From contig OZ021731.1 in the NCBI GenBank assembly GCA_963978545.1, forward strand, positions 26,302,093 through 26,366,092: a DNA stretch of 64,000 bases, read 5' to 3'. Of the stretch, positions 1-10,628 are shown piece after piece. The notes beneath the pieces are model-generated. The model searched no databases and was not told the DNA's origin. It worked only from the letters and a program-made list of their open reading frames with translations. The translations under genes and the position numbers were made by a program. How positions within the stretch are numbered: position 1 is the stretch's first letter; the number at the start of each line of letters is the position of its first letter. The DNA comes from Linyphia triangularis (lineage: Eukaryota > Arthropoda > Arachnida > Araneae > Linyphiidae).

Positions 1-200
1 ATACGTTATGGTTTTAAAATCCTTAATATTTATTTGCATTTTTTTTACAGACTTGCAAGAAAAACATTCGGAGACAATGCTTTTTTAATTGCCTTTTCAT
101 TTTAATGTTGTGATTTCTTACACCAATTTTTTCAACAAATGTGTTATATTGGGTTCAAAGCTGGTGACTGAGATGGTGTTTTTAAATTTTATATTATAGA

Positions 201-1934
201 GGTACAGTAGCCACCCCCAAAAAATCAGAACGATGGCAATATCTTCGGTTCTAATTATCGTAGAATCTTACGGTTTGCACCAAAAGGTTTTGCTTACGAT
301 TTTCTATATATCTGATGCATTTTTTTTCTTGAGGGACCGTTTACTAAGTAAGAGTAACGCTATCTTCGAAAATTTCAATACGAACCCTTATTTTTTATCA
401 TTTCATTCGATTCAGAATATATCATTTACTCTATAATCCAAATTTCAATGCATTATGTTGAAAAACACGTCACTTATGAGAGAAAATATTTCGACAATTT
501 TTTACAGTTCTTCAGGGAGAATTTCCATAAAACGAAAGGTATTTTTAAGGTTCTACTTCACAGCGGGAGAAATCGAACGGTTAATGTGGCGCGTTTCACG
601 AAGATTAAAATATATAAGTATTAGTCTAAAATTGCATAGAAAGTACTTGGATTTATAGTGTCATGTTTAAGATTAATACAAAAATAGCAAGTAAATGCAA
701 AAGTAACATAATTTATTTACAACATTAAAGATGTGCATTCTTCACACGAAATAAATAAAATATCGAATACTGTAATTGCAGAAATATAACGAATACTACT
801 GATAATTAGAAAATTAATAAATATAAAATGTAGGCATTAGTAAACAGTATTCAGCAAAGCGTGATTATTTTACAGAAACATTTCACTGTGAACACAATTG
901 TAACTTGATCGTTGAAATTATTTATAAAATGAAAAAATCACATGATTCAATAAAATTTTTAAAGGATAACTTATTGAAATTGCTTAAAAAATGTTGTTTT
1001 AAATAAATGTAATTTAAGGAAGAAATTTTTTTTAAAAAAAAGGACACTATTGAAAACCACACAAAACATATGTTCCACGATTAAAAACACGCTAGACAAA
1101 GTAAAAATATATATACAAAAAATAAAACTGCTTTGTTTGTATAATATATATATATATATATATTTGTAATCTCAAGAAATTCTGTCCCAATTCACCCCAT
1201 TTTACGATAATTGAACGTTGTGCGATTTTTCACACCGCTAGTTTACCTTGAATTAATCTTTGATAGTTTTCAAAAGTCATCTACTATACAGTCCCTTAAA
1301 GTGAGCGTTTTTCACATTTTCGCTAAGAAATCGAGAACTAAAAGTCAAAATAAAAAAAAAAAATTGTGGTGGGTTTTCAGACCATGGTGAATCGAAAGAA
1401 AGCAAAAAAAAAAAAAATGTTTCTACTAAAAAAAAAATTAAATTGTTTTATTACTTAATAATTAATTATTAAAAAAGAAATTGATGCAAAAGTTGCTTGC
1501 TATTTATGTTTGGTCATTTACAAACTATCTTTTGAAAAAAAAAAAAAAATTAATGAAATATATTATTTATTTAAGTATTTATGGCCAAGAAACCAATTTT
1601 TTAATTTAACATTATTTTATCGTTTCCTTTTATCATTTAAATTGCAAACCATTCATTAGATAATTACGAATTTTTGTATTTCGACATTTTTTTAGATGCT
1701 GAATCCTAATATGGGATAATATTATGAGGTTGCTATTGAACTTTTTAAAGTTTGGTTATGTTTTAATATGTAGATGACCCCTCATGACAAAAAAAACTAC
1801 ATGCAATTATTAAAAACCTTCCATGATTTACAACGGTACCTTTTGTTTGTTATTTCAAGAATTAGAGCACAAGATGTAGCCATCGTTCTGATTTTTGATT
1901 TTTTTTTTTTTTGGGGGGGGGGGGGTACTGTACC
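201..1934. mobile_element. Candidate DNA transposon with C/G-tract inverted ends
   Basis: The left end reads GGTACAGTA, then a C-rich tract, an A tract and CAGAACGATGGC. The right end (about 1860-1934) is the reverse complement of the same layout: GCCATCGTTCTG, T tract, G tract, TACTGTACC. The terminal repeat is about 60-70 bp and imperfect. Both ends are flanked by AGA, a possible 3-bp target duplication. The left 800 bp recurs at 60993-61824 and a degraded 180-bp piece at 13727-13905, so this is a dispersed family. I see no transposase; short open frames inside (233-436, 455-658) are not convincing. A non-autonomous DNA element is the best reading; pairing of the ends by chance with a second solo copy is the alternative. 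Confidence 0.5.
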
Positions 1935-3434
1935 AGAGGCAAATATTGGAAAAAGTGTGTTCGGACTATTATTGAGATAAAAAATAAAGTCGCTCGTAAT
2001 GCCTTAATTTTGGTCTGACAATTTTAATTTATCGTTCAAAATATTCAAATATGACATAATTTTAAGTCGATTAAAAGAATACAAGATTAAAAAAAATCAA
2101 AATCGCTATAGCAATGCGAATAAATTCACGATAGTTTCCCAAGATAGCACGAAGCAAAAGTCGGATTATGACGTAGGGGGACGCACAGCTAAGCTAGTCT
2201 CGTTTTGCTGCGCTTTTAAAAGTGGGGAATTGAAACGGGTATAGCTCGAGAAATATTGAACGGATTTTAAGAAATTTTCTAGTTTTGGTAGTCTTTCGTC
2301 ACTCTTAATAAAAAAAAAAATTAAAAAATAAAAAAATAAAAAAAAAAATGCTCAACTTGTGAATTAAGATAAACGTTCATGAACAAACTAACCTTAATAA
2401 CCTCAAATTATTTTATCAGAAAATGTGTATTGAATGTGATTATTTGACTATTGAGTGATTTAACACTTATTATCACATAAGAAAAAGTTATTCATAGAAT
2501 ATAATTTTTTATCACATTCCCCTCTCCCTGATTATTAGAAATATACGTCCTATTCTTAAAATAATAAAATAAAAATCGTTGGATTATATTTTCTTACATT
2601 TTATCCTTGGCATCCATTAAATACAAGTACTCGTATCCTCAACCTACTACCCACAGAGTATATAGCTGACGCATACAGAGGCTGCACTACCATTGGCCCC
2701 CGTTACATTTGAATTAACATTGGATATAGCATAGACGGTGGCGCCCCTGATGACTAACGTGGAACTAAAACGCAGATTTTGCTCAGATGTGTTGCCATGA
2801 CAAGCGGAACAAGCATTTCGACGCGTTGCTATGGCAACCAGATAGATATTTCGATGGTTTCAAGATATTGCATATTTTTAACTTAAACTACACAGAATTA
2901 ATAGTAAACAGGTTTGAAATGTATGATTGGTTATTTAAAAAACATTTTTTCATGTATTAATTTTTTTTTGTGAAAGAAATTAAACATTTAAAAAAAAAAA
3001 AAATATCTTTAAATTTAGGATAACAACAATTACTTCAATCAAACTTATTTGAAAAAAAAAATTAATAATTAAAATACTAATACATATTATACCTTAATTG
3101 TAAAATCATGCATATATGATCTTCCACATTTGTCAAATAGGACACTAAGAATATTTTGATATAGTGAAAGTAATTTTTCAATTTATTAAACACATACGTC
3201 AGGAAATCCTACATCATGAAATGTTTTGAGCTTTTTATTTTGGTTAAAATTCCAAGTCCTGTACGGATTTTGTGGCAAGAATTGTTTACATAAAACTGAA
3301 CCAATTATGGCAACCATAGGCAGTTCACTTGTCATGAAAAAAAAATGGCAGGGCTGAAATTTTTTGGCGAAAATCACCTTGAAGCAGAATCTGTACCGGA
3401 CTTGTAATTTTAACCTTAATTTTTATAATACAAA
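1935..3434. other. A+T-rich DNA without a gene; old repeat at 2880-3250
   Basis: No coding region is recognised. The stretch 2640-2860 is distinctly richer in G+C than its surroundings and ends in a near-palindrome, GTTGCTATGGCAAC, at 2825-2838. The stretch from about 2900 to 3250 is an old, diverged copy of the sequence at about 20770-21215. Both share the blocks around ACAGGTTTGAA, ATTACTTCAATCAA and AAACACATAC in the same order. Confidence 0.5.
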
Positions 3435-4020
3435 GCAAGATGGATATTAAATTCATCAAAGAAATAAGAGAAAGAAACATCATAACATAAAACTAAATTT
3501 TTTTTTTATTGAAAATAAAATATATACAAATAAATAATAATAATATATATATATATAATAAATAATTTAACACAACACACAATAGCAGTTTAAATTACAA
3601 TTTTAAATCAGGATATACAGTACAATTGGGTATTGTTACTCATTTCTTACACAAAATTAAATCAAAATTCTAGTCACTCTGTATTGATTCAAACTAATAC
3701 AAATTCAATCAGAAAGACTAAGAACTTTATTTCATATTAATATATAAAAAAAAAAAAAAAATTAAAAAAATCAAAATACTAAGTTTCATAAAATTTTAAT
3801 GAGTCGAATTAGTGGTAAATTATTAAAGTATGACGGATATTAAATTCTTGAAAGAAATAAGAGGAAGAAACATCATAACATAAAACTAACTTTTTTTCAT
3901 TGAAATAAAATAAATAATTTAACATGCAATATCAGTTTAAATTGCAATTTTTAATAAGGATATGCAGTACAATTGGGGCATTGTAACTCATTTCTTACAC
4001 AAAAATTAAAATTCTAGAAA
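3435..4020. repeat. Tandem duplication of about 200 bp, period near 393 bp
   Basis: The sequence beginning GATATTAAATTC and running through AACATCATAACATAAAACTAA, TAATTTAACA, CAGTTTAAATT and TACAGTACAATTGGG to CATTTCTTACACAAA occurs at about 3435-3670 and again at about 3828-4020 in the same orientation. The copies differ by scattered substitutions and by a TA-rich expansion in the first. Nothing coding is visible in either copy. Confidence 0.8.
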
Positions 4021-4287
4021 CAGATCTTTACAGACATAGCAACCATTTAATCACCGGAACGCTTAACAAAATGGCCATCACATACAAACATAAATAAGGC
4101 CAATACAGGTTATGCCAATACATGGTTCGTACACTTGAAGGAGAAAAAAATTCAAGGATTTTTCAAAGATGCGTTATCAACACAAATACTTAAAAAAAAA
4201 AAAAAAAAAAAAAAATATCTCAATTTTGTTTATAAACAGTGCAAGTTCAAATTGAGTAAATAAAAAAAAGAAGGTTGGGGGGCGGGT

Positions 4288-5350
4288 TTAGGTTTCAATG
4301 AAATGAAATTTTAAGGTTACAATAGAAAAAAAAGAAAAAGGAAAAAAAAGACTACCTTCCAATATATCAGAAGCAGTACCATGTCCCATATAAACAGAAG
4401 TAAAGTAGCTAGTACTCATTTGGTAATTATGCCTATATTGGATGTGAGCATCCATTTGATTGTCTAGTTTCATCATATGGAGACTTTCGTCAAATAATAA
4501 TACAAAAGTTTTATTGATTAAACTGTCTTCCAATCTACTCTGACGACTTGATTGCAAATACTACTGAACAAAATGCAGTTTTTTCCTCCACATGAAAATT
4601 TAGAATTTAGAGGCAATCATACTATCGGCAAACATGCAATTACATAGTTTATCAATGCTTTCATTTAATTCATAAGACAGGGTTCCCACTCAAATCATAC
4701 AATGAAAATCAATGACTTTTAAGCACCGAAATAATGTTTTTAAGGACCGCTGAAAATTTATTTTCAGGCCTCATGTCTACATATAAATTTTTAACAAAGT
4801 AACTTTTTTGGTAGAATATACAAGTTGGTGGATGCGTAATGCAAATATGTCGGAGAATTCCGATACGGTGCAGATAAGTGACAGTCACGCGACAATAGCA
4901 AGTCCGAGTTGTATTTTTATAAATTTTGCAGTTAAGCACACAACATCCGCATAAATTAAGGACTTTTAAGGACCACTAAGCATTTTCAAGCACCTCTAAG
5001 CATTTTCAAGGCCTTGAAAACAAGTTCAAAAATATTAAGCGCTTTTAATGACTTTCAATGATCGTGGGAACCCTGTAAGAGCCATGATTTTTTATGATTT
5101 TCAATGTCCATAGTATTTCAGTATCTAAAACTTAGTTTTCAATTACATGCGCATCCATCACGCTGACGATGTTGATTGTTGCGAAATATATCCGCTTTTG
5201 GGTACTTTTTATCATTAGAAATAGTTCGGACAATCCTCCATCAAACCTTATAGAAACTAAATCCATGTGCTTTTTACTCTTCATGTAGTTTTTTAAAGCA
5301 CTTTCTCCCATAATGTCATTTTTGACACACAAAGTACAACGTGCAAATCC
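4288..5350 (-). pseudogene. hAT-like transposase relic with N-terminal CxxC...H finger
   Basis: Read on the minus strand from about 5350 down. The first block (5132-5350) holds CTLC, then MGESALKNYMKSKKH, which resembles a BED/CCHH-type finger in which one expected histidine is tyrosine. An in-frame stop follows at 5129-5131. The frame then continues with DTEILWTLKII, is interrupted by a MITE at 4678-5075, and resumes with a block ending MFADSMIASKF. After a frameshifted stretch comes an open block (4354-4557) with FVLLFDESL, QMDAHIQYR and YMGHGTASDIL, motifs I associate with the DDE region of hAT-type transposases found in arthropods and fish. It ends near a GT that could be a splice donor. 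The stop, the frameshift and the insertion make it a relic. Family assignment rests on motif recall, not on a search. Confidence 0.65.
4678..5075. mobile_element. hAT-type MITE (CAGGGTTCCCAC ends)
   Basis: The element begins CAGGGTTCCCACTC and ends with the reverse complement of CAGGGTTCCCACGATC, so the terminal inverted repeats match over about 12 bp. The interior repeats short blocks such as AAGCATTTTCAAG in direct order near 4980-5010, typical of subterminal repeats. Both sides carry TAAGA, a 5-bp duplication where hAT normally makes 8 bp, so part of the target duplication may have decayed. It interrupts the hAT-like transposase relic, and removing it together with one TAAGA restores the reading frame across the site. 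It codes for nothing. Confidence 0.75.
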
Positions 5351-5577
5351 TACACATAGGCCTCGGTGACATAAGCTTCGATATTATATTCTGGCTACTC
5401 TAATCAGCTTGAATTGAAATGCATTTCCTCATCTTTTTTAAACAGTGTGCAAAAAATTAGCAAACATAATATAAAAACGGAACAACACATCACATGATTT
5501 GAACAGATATTCCACATATATTGCGCACGCGCAGTACTGTACTCATCAATGGGGGAATGATGAAATTTTTATTATAT

Positions 5578-6376
5578 TATTGCGTTGTACGGGTTCGAAA
5601 GATTTGACGCCAAAGCAGATCAAAACTTGCAGAAATTTATTCCAAAATAACTCTTCACAGTTCTCTTACAGCCCCAGAACTTCTCGCTCCAGTAGACACA
5701 ATGCAGCTCTTTTCACCTCAATAGAGCACAAAACAGCAGTTAAAAACTTGACAAACAACTGCTAAATCGCCGTAAAAGACAATGCAAAACAGTTCGCTTT
5801 AGAATGCTCAGTATCTCCAGTCAACTAATTCAGTGACTCAAAATTCAAGAACTAACTCAAGTCAGGAATACAGCTCTCACAATGAACTTTGAGAGACAAC
5901 TAACTGACTGACTCACTCTCACGGCCGGGTTTATAAAGGGGAGGCTGCGAATCTTCACGAATATTCCAGAGATAGACATTTGGAGAACTTTCCGGATTGT
6001 AGTCGAAAAGTCCTTATACATGTATATGGGATACATGTACCCATACATGTACCGAAAATGTCACCAAATGGTCGCCAAGTTTGGCGACATTTGGCTATTT
6101 CTCGCCAAATTTGGAGACAAAAATTAGTCGCCAAAACCGTCGCCAACTTGGCTCTATCTCGCCAATTTGGCGAGATTCCCATTACCATAATGTTAAATGC
6201 CCTACCCCTTGAAACTCGCTTCCCAGAGTTACCTCTGTAAAACCCGTTATCAAACGTTGATATCCTCACTGCAGGGAAACAAACCATTGCATTGCCTTAT
6301 GCGAAATGTACAGAAATTTATCTATTTACAAAATTAGCACTACGAAATATTTACAAATATACAAAAATTCGTAACA
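5578..6376 (+). mobile_element. Solo LTR, family A copy 1
   Basis: The 799-bp unit starts with a TG-like end (TATTGCG here, TGTTGCG in the copies at 36650 and 60482) and ends CGTAACA. It is flanked on both sides by ATAT, a 4-bp target duplication. A TATA-like box, TTTATAAAGGGG, lies near 5930-5940 after CACGGCCGG and is conserved in the other copies, which suggests an LTR promoter firing to the right. Downstream, 6055-6175 is full of CGCCAA/TTGGCGA motifs in both orientations. There is no internal coding region, so this is a solo LTR. Open frames on both strands here (5499-6287) are not genes. Confidence 0.7.
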
Positions 6377-6920
6377 ATATTCAACTGCAATGTTTTCCTA
6401 GTTGCTGATTGGCTTAGCTAAATTCAAAAGATATTTTTGCTCACTTTGTTGAACAAAAATTTTCAAGATGCTATATTTTTAGAAAATAAAATGAAATTCA
6501 AGCACTTTAAACATATTTTTACAGAATTCAAGGTTTTTTAAAAACGTACGAACCATGCATTATATAAAAATGCAAGGAAAACATAAACTGAAGTAGAATT
6601 TTTTAAAACTAAGACACTTTTCGCAATTGAAAATAAAAAAGAATTACGGCAATCCCTAAAAATTCTGATGAATATTAATGAAAATACCATGAATTATAAT
6701 TTAAACACAATTACGAAATTTCCCTGCTAGAAGAGTGCCACAAAGTATTTGCTTTTTAAAAACATAGATTTTTACAGCTAATTTATTATAAAATGTACTA
6801 TTTTTCTTTACTCATATACCAACTTTAAACATATAATCAACTGAATACTTAAAACATTAAAATGTAATGCTAAAATAGGAGAGTAATCATGGCTCCGATA
6901 TGACAGCATGCAAGAAGTAA
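6377..6920. other. A+T-rich DNA, no gene seen
   Basis: I see no gene, terminal repeat or tandem repeat in this stretch. It separates the solo LTR from the P-element relic. Confidence 0.5.
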
Positions 6921-6924
6921 GCTG

Positions 6925-7850
6925 ATATGAAGTTGTTTCAATGCACCGGCATATGGCTTAGAGGAGTGGAGCGAGCAAGAGTTCAAGCTATCAAACAAAG
7001 TATTGATATCAAAGCATTGATATCAGAGTTTGACATCAGAGTTTGTTGGAGCTATCAAACAAAGTATTGATAGCTCCAACAAACTCTGATGTTTCGCCAG
7101 CTCCACTTCCTAAGATGCCGGTGCCGCTATATACACATAGCGCTGCCGCCACACTGTTGCTAAGGTCCTGCAAAATTAAAAATAACTTAAAATCTATATT
7201 ATTAACAGTGAAGTGTGTTAATAAATACTGAAGTTCATATACTGGAAAAAATAACCTGTAGTGAATGTCAGGCTTAGGGATCTTATAATTTACTTTAATT
7301 AAATGGTTTCTGTTAAAGTGAATGAGAAAAAGAGCAGAATAACATGACCGAGGAAACACAATATTTGCTTGTAAAAAAAAAATGTCCCCCTTGTTTGCTT
7401 GTTCCTTACTCTATGTGGGTCACAATGTAGAAAAAAATGCATGAAAGGGGTATTTTTTCCCCTTTTAGATAAGTATGTTTAATATTTTCTTCCTCAAACG
7501 AGAAATCGTTGAACGCTGATTCAAAATAATTTGTGATTCCAGCGATCGCTTTGGTGTGGAACTTATGGGAAGAGCATCATCTTGGGGTATGGAGCAATCT
7601 AGGGCAATAGTGGGTCTGTGAGTAGGTTTGCTTATAGGCACATGCATCTTTTGCAGAATGGGGGAGGGTGGAGGATGGGCAGTTTCAGGATATACACACC
7701 TAATTAAACGTTCTTTTAATGTGTTCGCAAAAGCCCAATCCGCAAAGTGCCTTATACATACTCTCGCATTATTGCGAAAGTACGCGATACCTTGTTGTAA
7801 CAATCCTTCACAATTTAGCAACTCTAGCCATTTCTTTAACCTAATCAAAA
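6925..7850 (-). pseudogene. P-element/THAP9-like transposase relic
   Basis: Minus strand. The first exon-like block runs from about 7842 to 7465 after an acceptor-like TTTTGATTAG. It carries the C-terminal half of a THAP zinc finger: LKKWLELL, then RVCIRHF with the C-x2-H pair, then a basic/proline linker and a short heptad-like stretch (ISRLRKKILNIL). The second block starts at 7167 after TTTTGCAG with DLSNSVAAAL and EFVGAINTLFD. In P-element and THAP9 transposases a similar SNSVA...LFDSLNS region lies in the GTP-binding/catalytic part. Near LFD the frame runs into a fold-back duplication, and the expected LFDSLNS continuation appears again lower down (about 6930-7000). The N-terminal CxxC half of the THAP domain was not found. 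It is non-functional as read. Confidence 0.65.
7033..7092. repeat. Perfect 26-bp inverted repeat (hairpin)
   Basis: Positions 7033-7058 are the exact reverse complement of 7067-7092, with an 8-base loop. The same block (GCTATCAAACAAAGTATTGA) also occurs in direct order near 6986-7005. It lies inside the P-element transposase relic, where it duplicates and inverts transposase codons, so it looks like a templated (fold-back) insertion rather than an independent element. Confidence 0.9.
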
Positions 7851-7859
7851 TAAACAAAG

Positions 7860-8908
7860 ATTAGAACATGATTCAAGAAAACAAAATACATATAAAAACA
7901 AGCTTACTCAAATACACAAAAAAATGAAATTTACGTAAATAACGGAGCGCTCAATGGAATAAGATCCTAAGCACTTGCAGGATTATTAGCAAGAGAGAAG
8001 TGCACATAGTGGTTGCAAGTAAATAGATGATTTGCATGGTATGGGTGTGTCGGCATATAACTGTAACACCCTCTCAACTGCTCTTTCGCATGGCGACTAC
8101 AATTTAGCGCCAAGCAAAAAAGTCGCCAATGGGGTATTAGCAGTGCTTGCCATTAAGCTCTATCCAGACTGAAAACCTGCTTCTGTTCCAATTGGATATA
8201 ACAAAAGTCACAACACCAAATAAAATTGTGAAACGCCATGGCTTTTCAGTGAAAATGGCCTTCATAAAATGGAGACCAGAAATTACATGTTGAGTAATGG
8301 AAAGTAAAAACCATATAATTTAAAACATAAAAAAAAAAATTAAAAGCATGAACGTAAAAAAATAGTATAAATTGTTAACTTATCAGAAAAGGAATTCTTT
8401 TTCGTGTGCTGTTACGATACAAGACATACTTTTTCATTCAGTTATTCTACAAATAACTTTGATTTGACATTTAAAAATCTTATTACACAGAACAGTGAAT
8501 GAATGTTAACAAGGATCTCCAGCACAAGAGAATTTGTTGGATCACAACAAATTATCGAAGCCATCATGTAGTTTCAGATCATGACAGTAATATCACATAC
8601 GGATAGGTTACAAGCACTGAAACTGCTGTTTTACACAACATAATGTTGATGTGTTCTTTTAAAAAAATTGGCGAAACTAAGCTACAAGTAATCACATCGC
8701 GGGCCTCACTGATTTCTTCAAAGATTTAGATTTTTTTAAAAAGTACATTTGTGTGAGCTACCCATAAGAGATATTCTCATCACTAGAGTTTTAGGATAAT
8801 TTGTACACAACAACTCCTCCATAGTGATGGCGGTTACTAGGTTTAAATTACAGAAACAAATAGACAAAAAAATTAATTTAAACAAACTTATATACATTTT
8901 ATACAAAG
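7860..8908. other. A+T-rich DNA, no gene seen
   Basis: No supported gene. I looked here on the minus strand for the missing N-terminal THAP exon (an expected CxxC pair) and did not find it. A few CGCCAA/TGGCGA motifs occur at 8090-8140, resembling those in LTR family A, but without the rest of the LTR. Confidence 0.45.
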
Positions 8909-8909
8909 T

Positions 8910-9126
8910 TTTAATATTGGTGCTAATAACTTTATAATATAATTAATAGTATTAGTATAATGTTTATAAAAATACTAACTTAATACTAACTTGCTCAAAG
9001 ATATAAACTTTTAAAAGAGGATGAGATGTTGCAGTTTATAATGTTCAAATTTGCAACATTAATTATAAAGTATTTATACTCAGTCTATCAGCGATTGGGC
9101 TAACTTTTCATTATATTAATTATATA
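8910..9126. repeat. Dispersed repeat, left part (interrupted by mariner)
   Basis: The sequence starting at TTAATATTGGTGCTAATAAC is closely matched at 20540-20745 in the same orientation, with shared blocks TTTATAATATA, GTTCAAAGATATAAAC-like and GCAGTTTATAATGTTC. The match resumes to the right of the mariner (10630-10690, TTAACATCACCG against TTAACGTCACCG), so the mariner inserted into an older copy of this repeat. Confidence 0.7.
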
Positions 9127-10628
9127 CAGGGTTAGCAAGAAATAAGTTGCCCACTTTAGAGGGCTTCAGAATGCGTTCTATTGGACCAAATGAGATAACA
9201 TTTTAACTATAGATAAACCAATGGTGCGCTTCACATTTATTAAATAAAAAAAATTGGCATCAAAATTTACCAATAGATGACGCTGTAATATATATAAAAC
9301 ATAAAAAAAGTTGCGTTAAAACTATTCAGTATGTCACCCTTCACAATCAACAATGTGATCTAATCGCAGAACCATATTTTCCACCACTGACCTCAGTGAG
9401 TCAGTCGGAATATCCAGAATATGGCGCCGAATGCCGACGAGGACGCCATGCTAATGGAAAATGACGGCTGATCACTCGTGCATCTATGAAATGCTGTCTT
9501 AGCAATTGCTTTACACGACTATCAATGTGAGGAGGTGCGCCATCCTGCATAAAAATGATGTCCTGAAGACATCCACGAACTTGAAGTTGTGGGATTACAA
9601 AATTCCTCAGCATATCATAGTACCGTTGATTTGTGACGGTACAGGTATGAATTCGATTTGCATTTATCACTTAAAACAAAAACAGAAAAAGACAAACAAC
9701 AACAACAAAATACGCCCTAATGATGAAGGTAGCCGTAAAACCACATCATACCGTCACTTTTTCAGAATGCAAGGGTTGTTCTGGATAGCGTAAGGGTTTT
9801 CTGATGCCCAAATTCGACAATTATGGGTGTTAACTTGCCCATTGAGGTAAAATTGGGCTTCGTCAGTTCACAGAATGTTCCATGGCCAAAAGTGACGTCA
9901 ACCACCATTCGAACAAGGAACAGCAGTGCAAAGATCTTACGAACTTCCTTGTCCCCGCCCTGCAATTGGTGCACAGGCTTGATTTCGTATGGATAAAAAT
10001 GCAAAATCCGCCGTAGGATTATTCATACAGTGGAATACGGCTTATCCAATACACGAGAAACAACTGGCTCACTCGCATTACCATGAGGCGGATGATTGAT
10101 GAATTCAACGACAGTGTTGGCCACATTTTCGACTTTGGAAGACTGAATTTGCTTTCGTCCTCTACCTGAAAGAATGCCAAGTTGCTCAATTGTTTCAAAT
10201 TTCTGTATCATCTTGCGTATGGCATATGGAGATATTGGACCTCTTCGTATCTTCTTCACACGACGAAATTCCTTTAGAGCTGCAAAGGAGTTTTGCTGGT
10301 TCTTGCAAAACTCCTTTAGGCTTTTTCTTGCAAAGTAGGCATGATGTGCAGGGAAGTAACTAATGCTCGTGCAGAAATTACCTTCTTTTTATCCAAAGAA
10401 TAATGGTAAAAGGCATGAGCTGAAACGCAAATGATGTTTCACAATTTCTATATATGCAAATAATACTGTTTGTGTTATAGCGCCATCTATTAGTCAATTT
10501 TGGTATTATTTTTTTAATTTAATAAATGTGAAGTGCATCATTTGAATTATCTGTAGTTCAACTTTTATCTCATTAAGAACGCATTCTAGAGCTCTCTAAA
10601 GTGGGCAACTTATTTCTTGCTAACCCTG
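9127..10628 (-). mobile_element. Complete but inactive Tc1/mariner-type transposon
   Basis: The ends are long inverted repeats: CAGGGTTAGCAAGAAATAAG at 9127 and its reverse complement ending at 10628, matching for more than 50 bp with a few mismatches. The flanks are TA on the left and CA on the right, a decayed TA target duplication. The length of 1502 bp is in the usual mariner range. The transposase reads on the minus strand in pieces. From 10380 down there is an MPTLQEKA-like start, then a helix-turn-helix region (SPYAIRKMIQKFE and GRGRKQI), a catalytic-core part with HFYPYEIKP, and finally FMQDGAPPH with the second catalytic aspartate. Confidence 0.92.
9401..10380 (-). pseudogene. Mariner transposase pseudogene
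   Basis: This is the coding part of the surrounding mariner, in the order expected of a spider-type transposase with an N-terminal DUF4817-like region. An ATG at about 10350 gives MPTLQEKA, then a stop. The helix-turn-helix block lies at 10023-10259 and the core block at 9762-10004. The first catalytic aspartate region (TDEAQFYL in another frame) falls in a frameshifted zone near 9860. The last block (9401-9670) carries MQDGAPPH. The third acidic residue, expected about 34 residues after the second, is absent because the sequence diverges after HFPLAW. There are at least three frame breaks, so it is inactive. Confidence 0.88.

Noticed and set aside
5955..6287. Overlapping open frames of 86-110 codons on both strands
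   Set aside because: They lie across the CGCCAA-rich part of LTR family A, have no domain and are not kept in copies 2 and 3.
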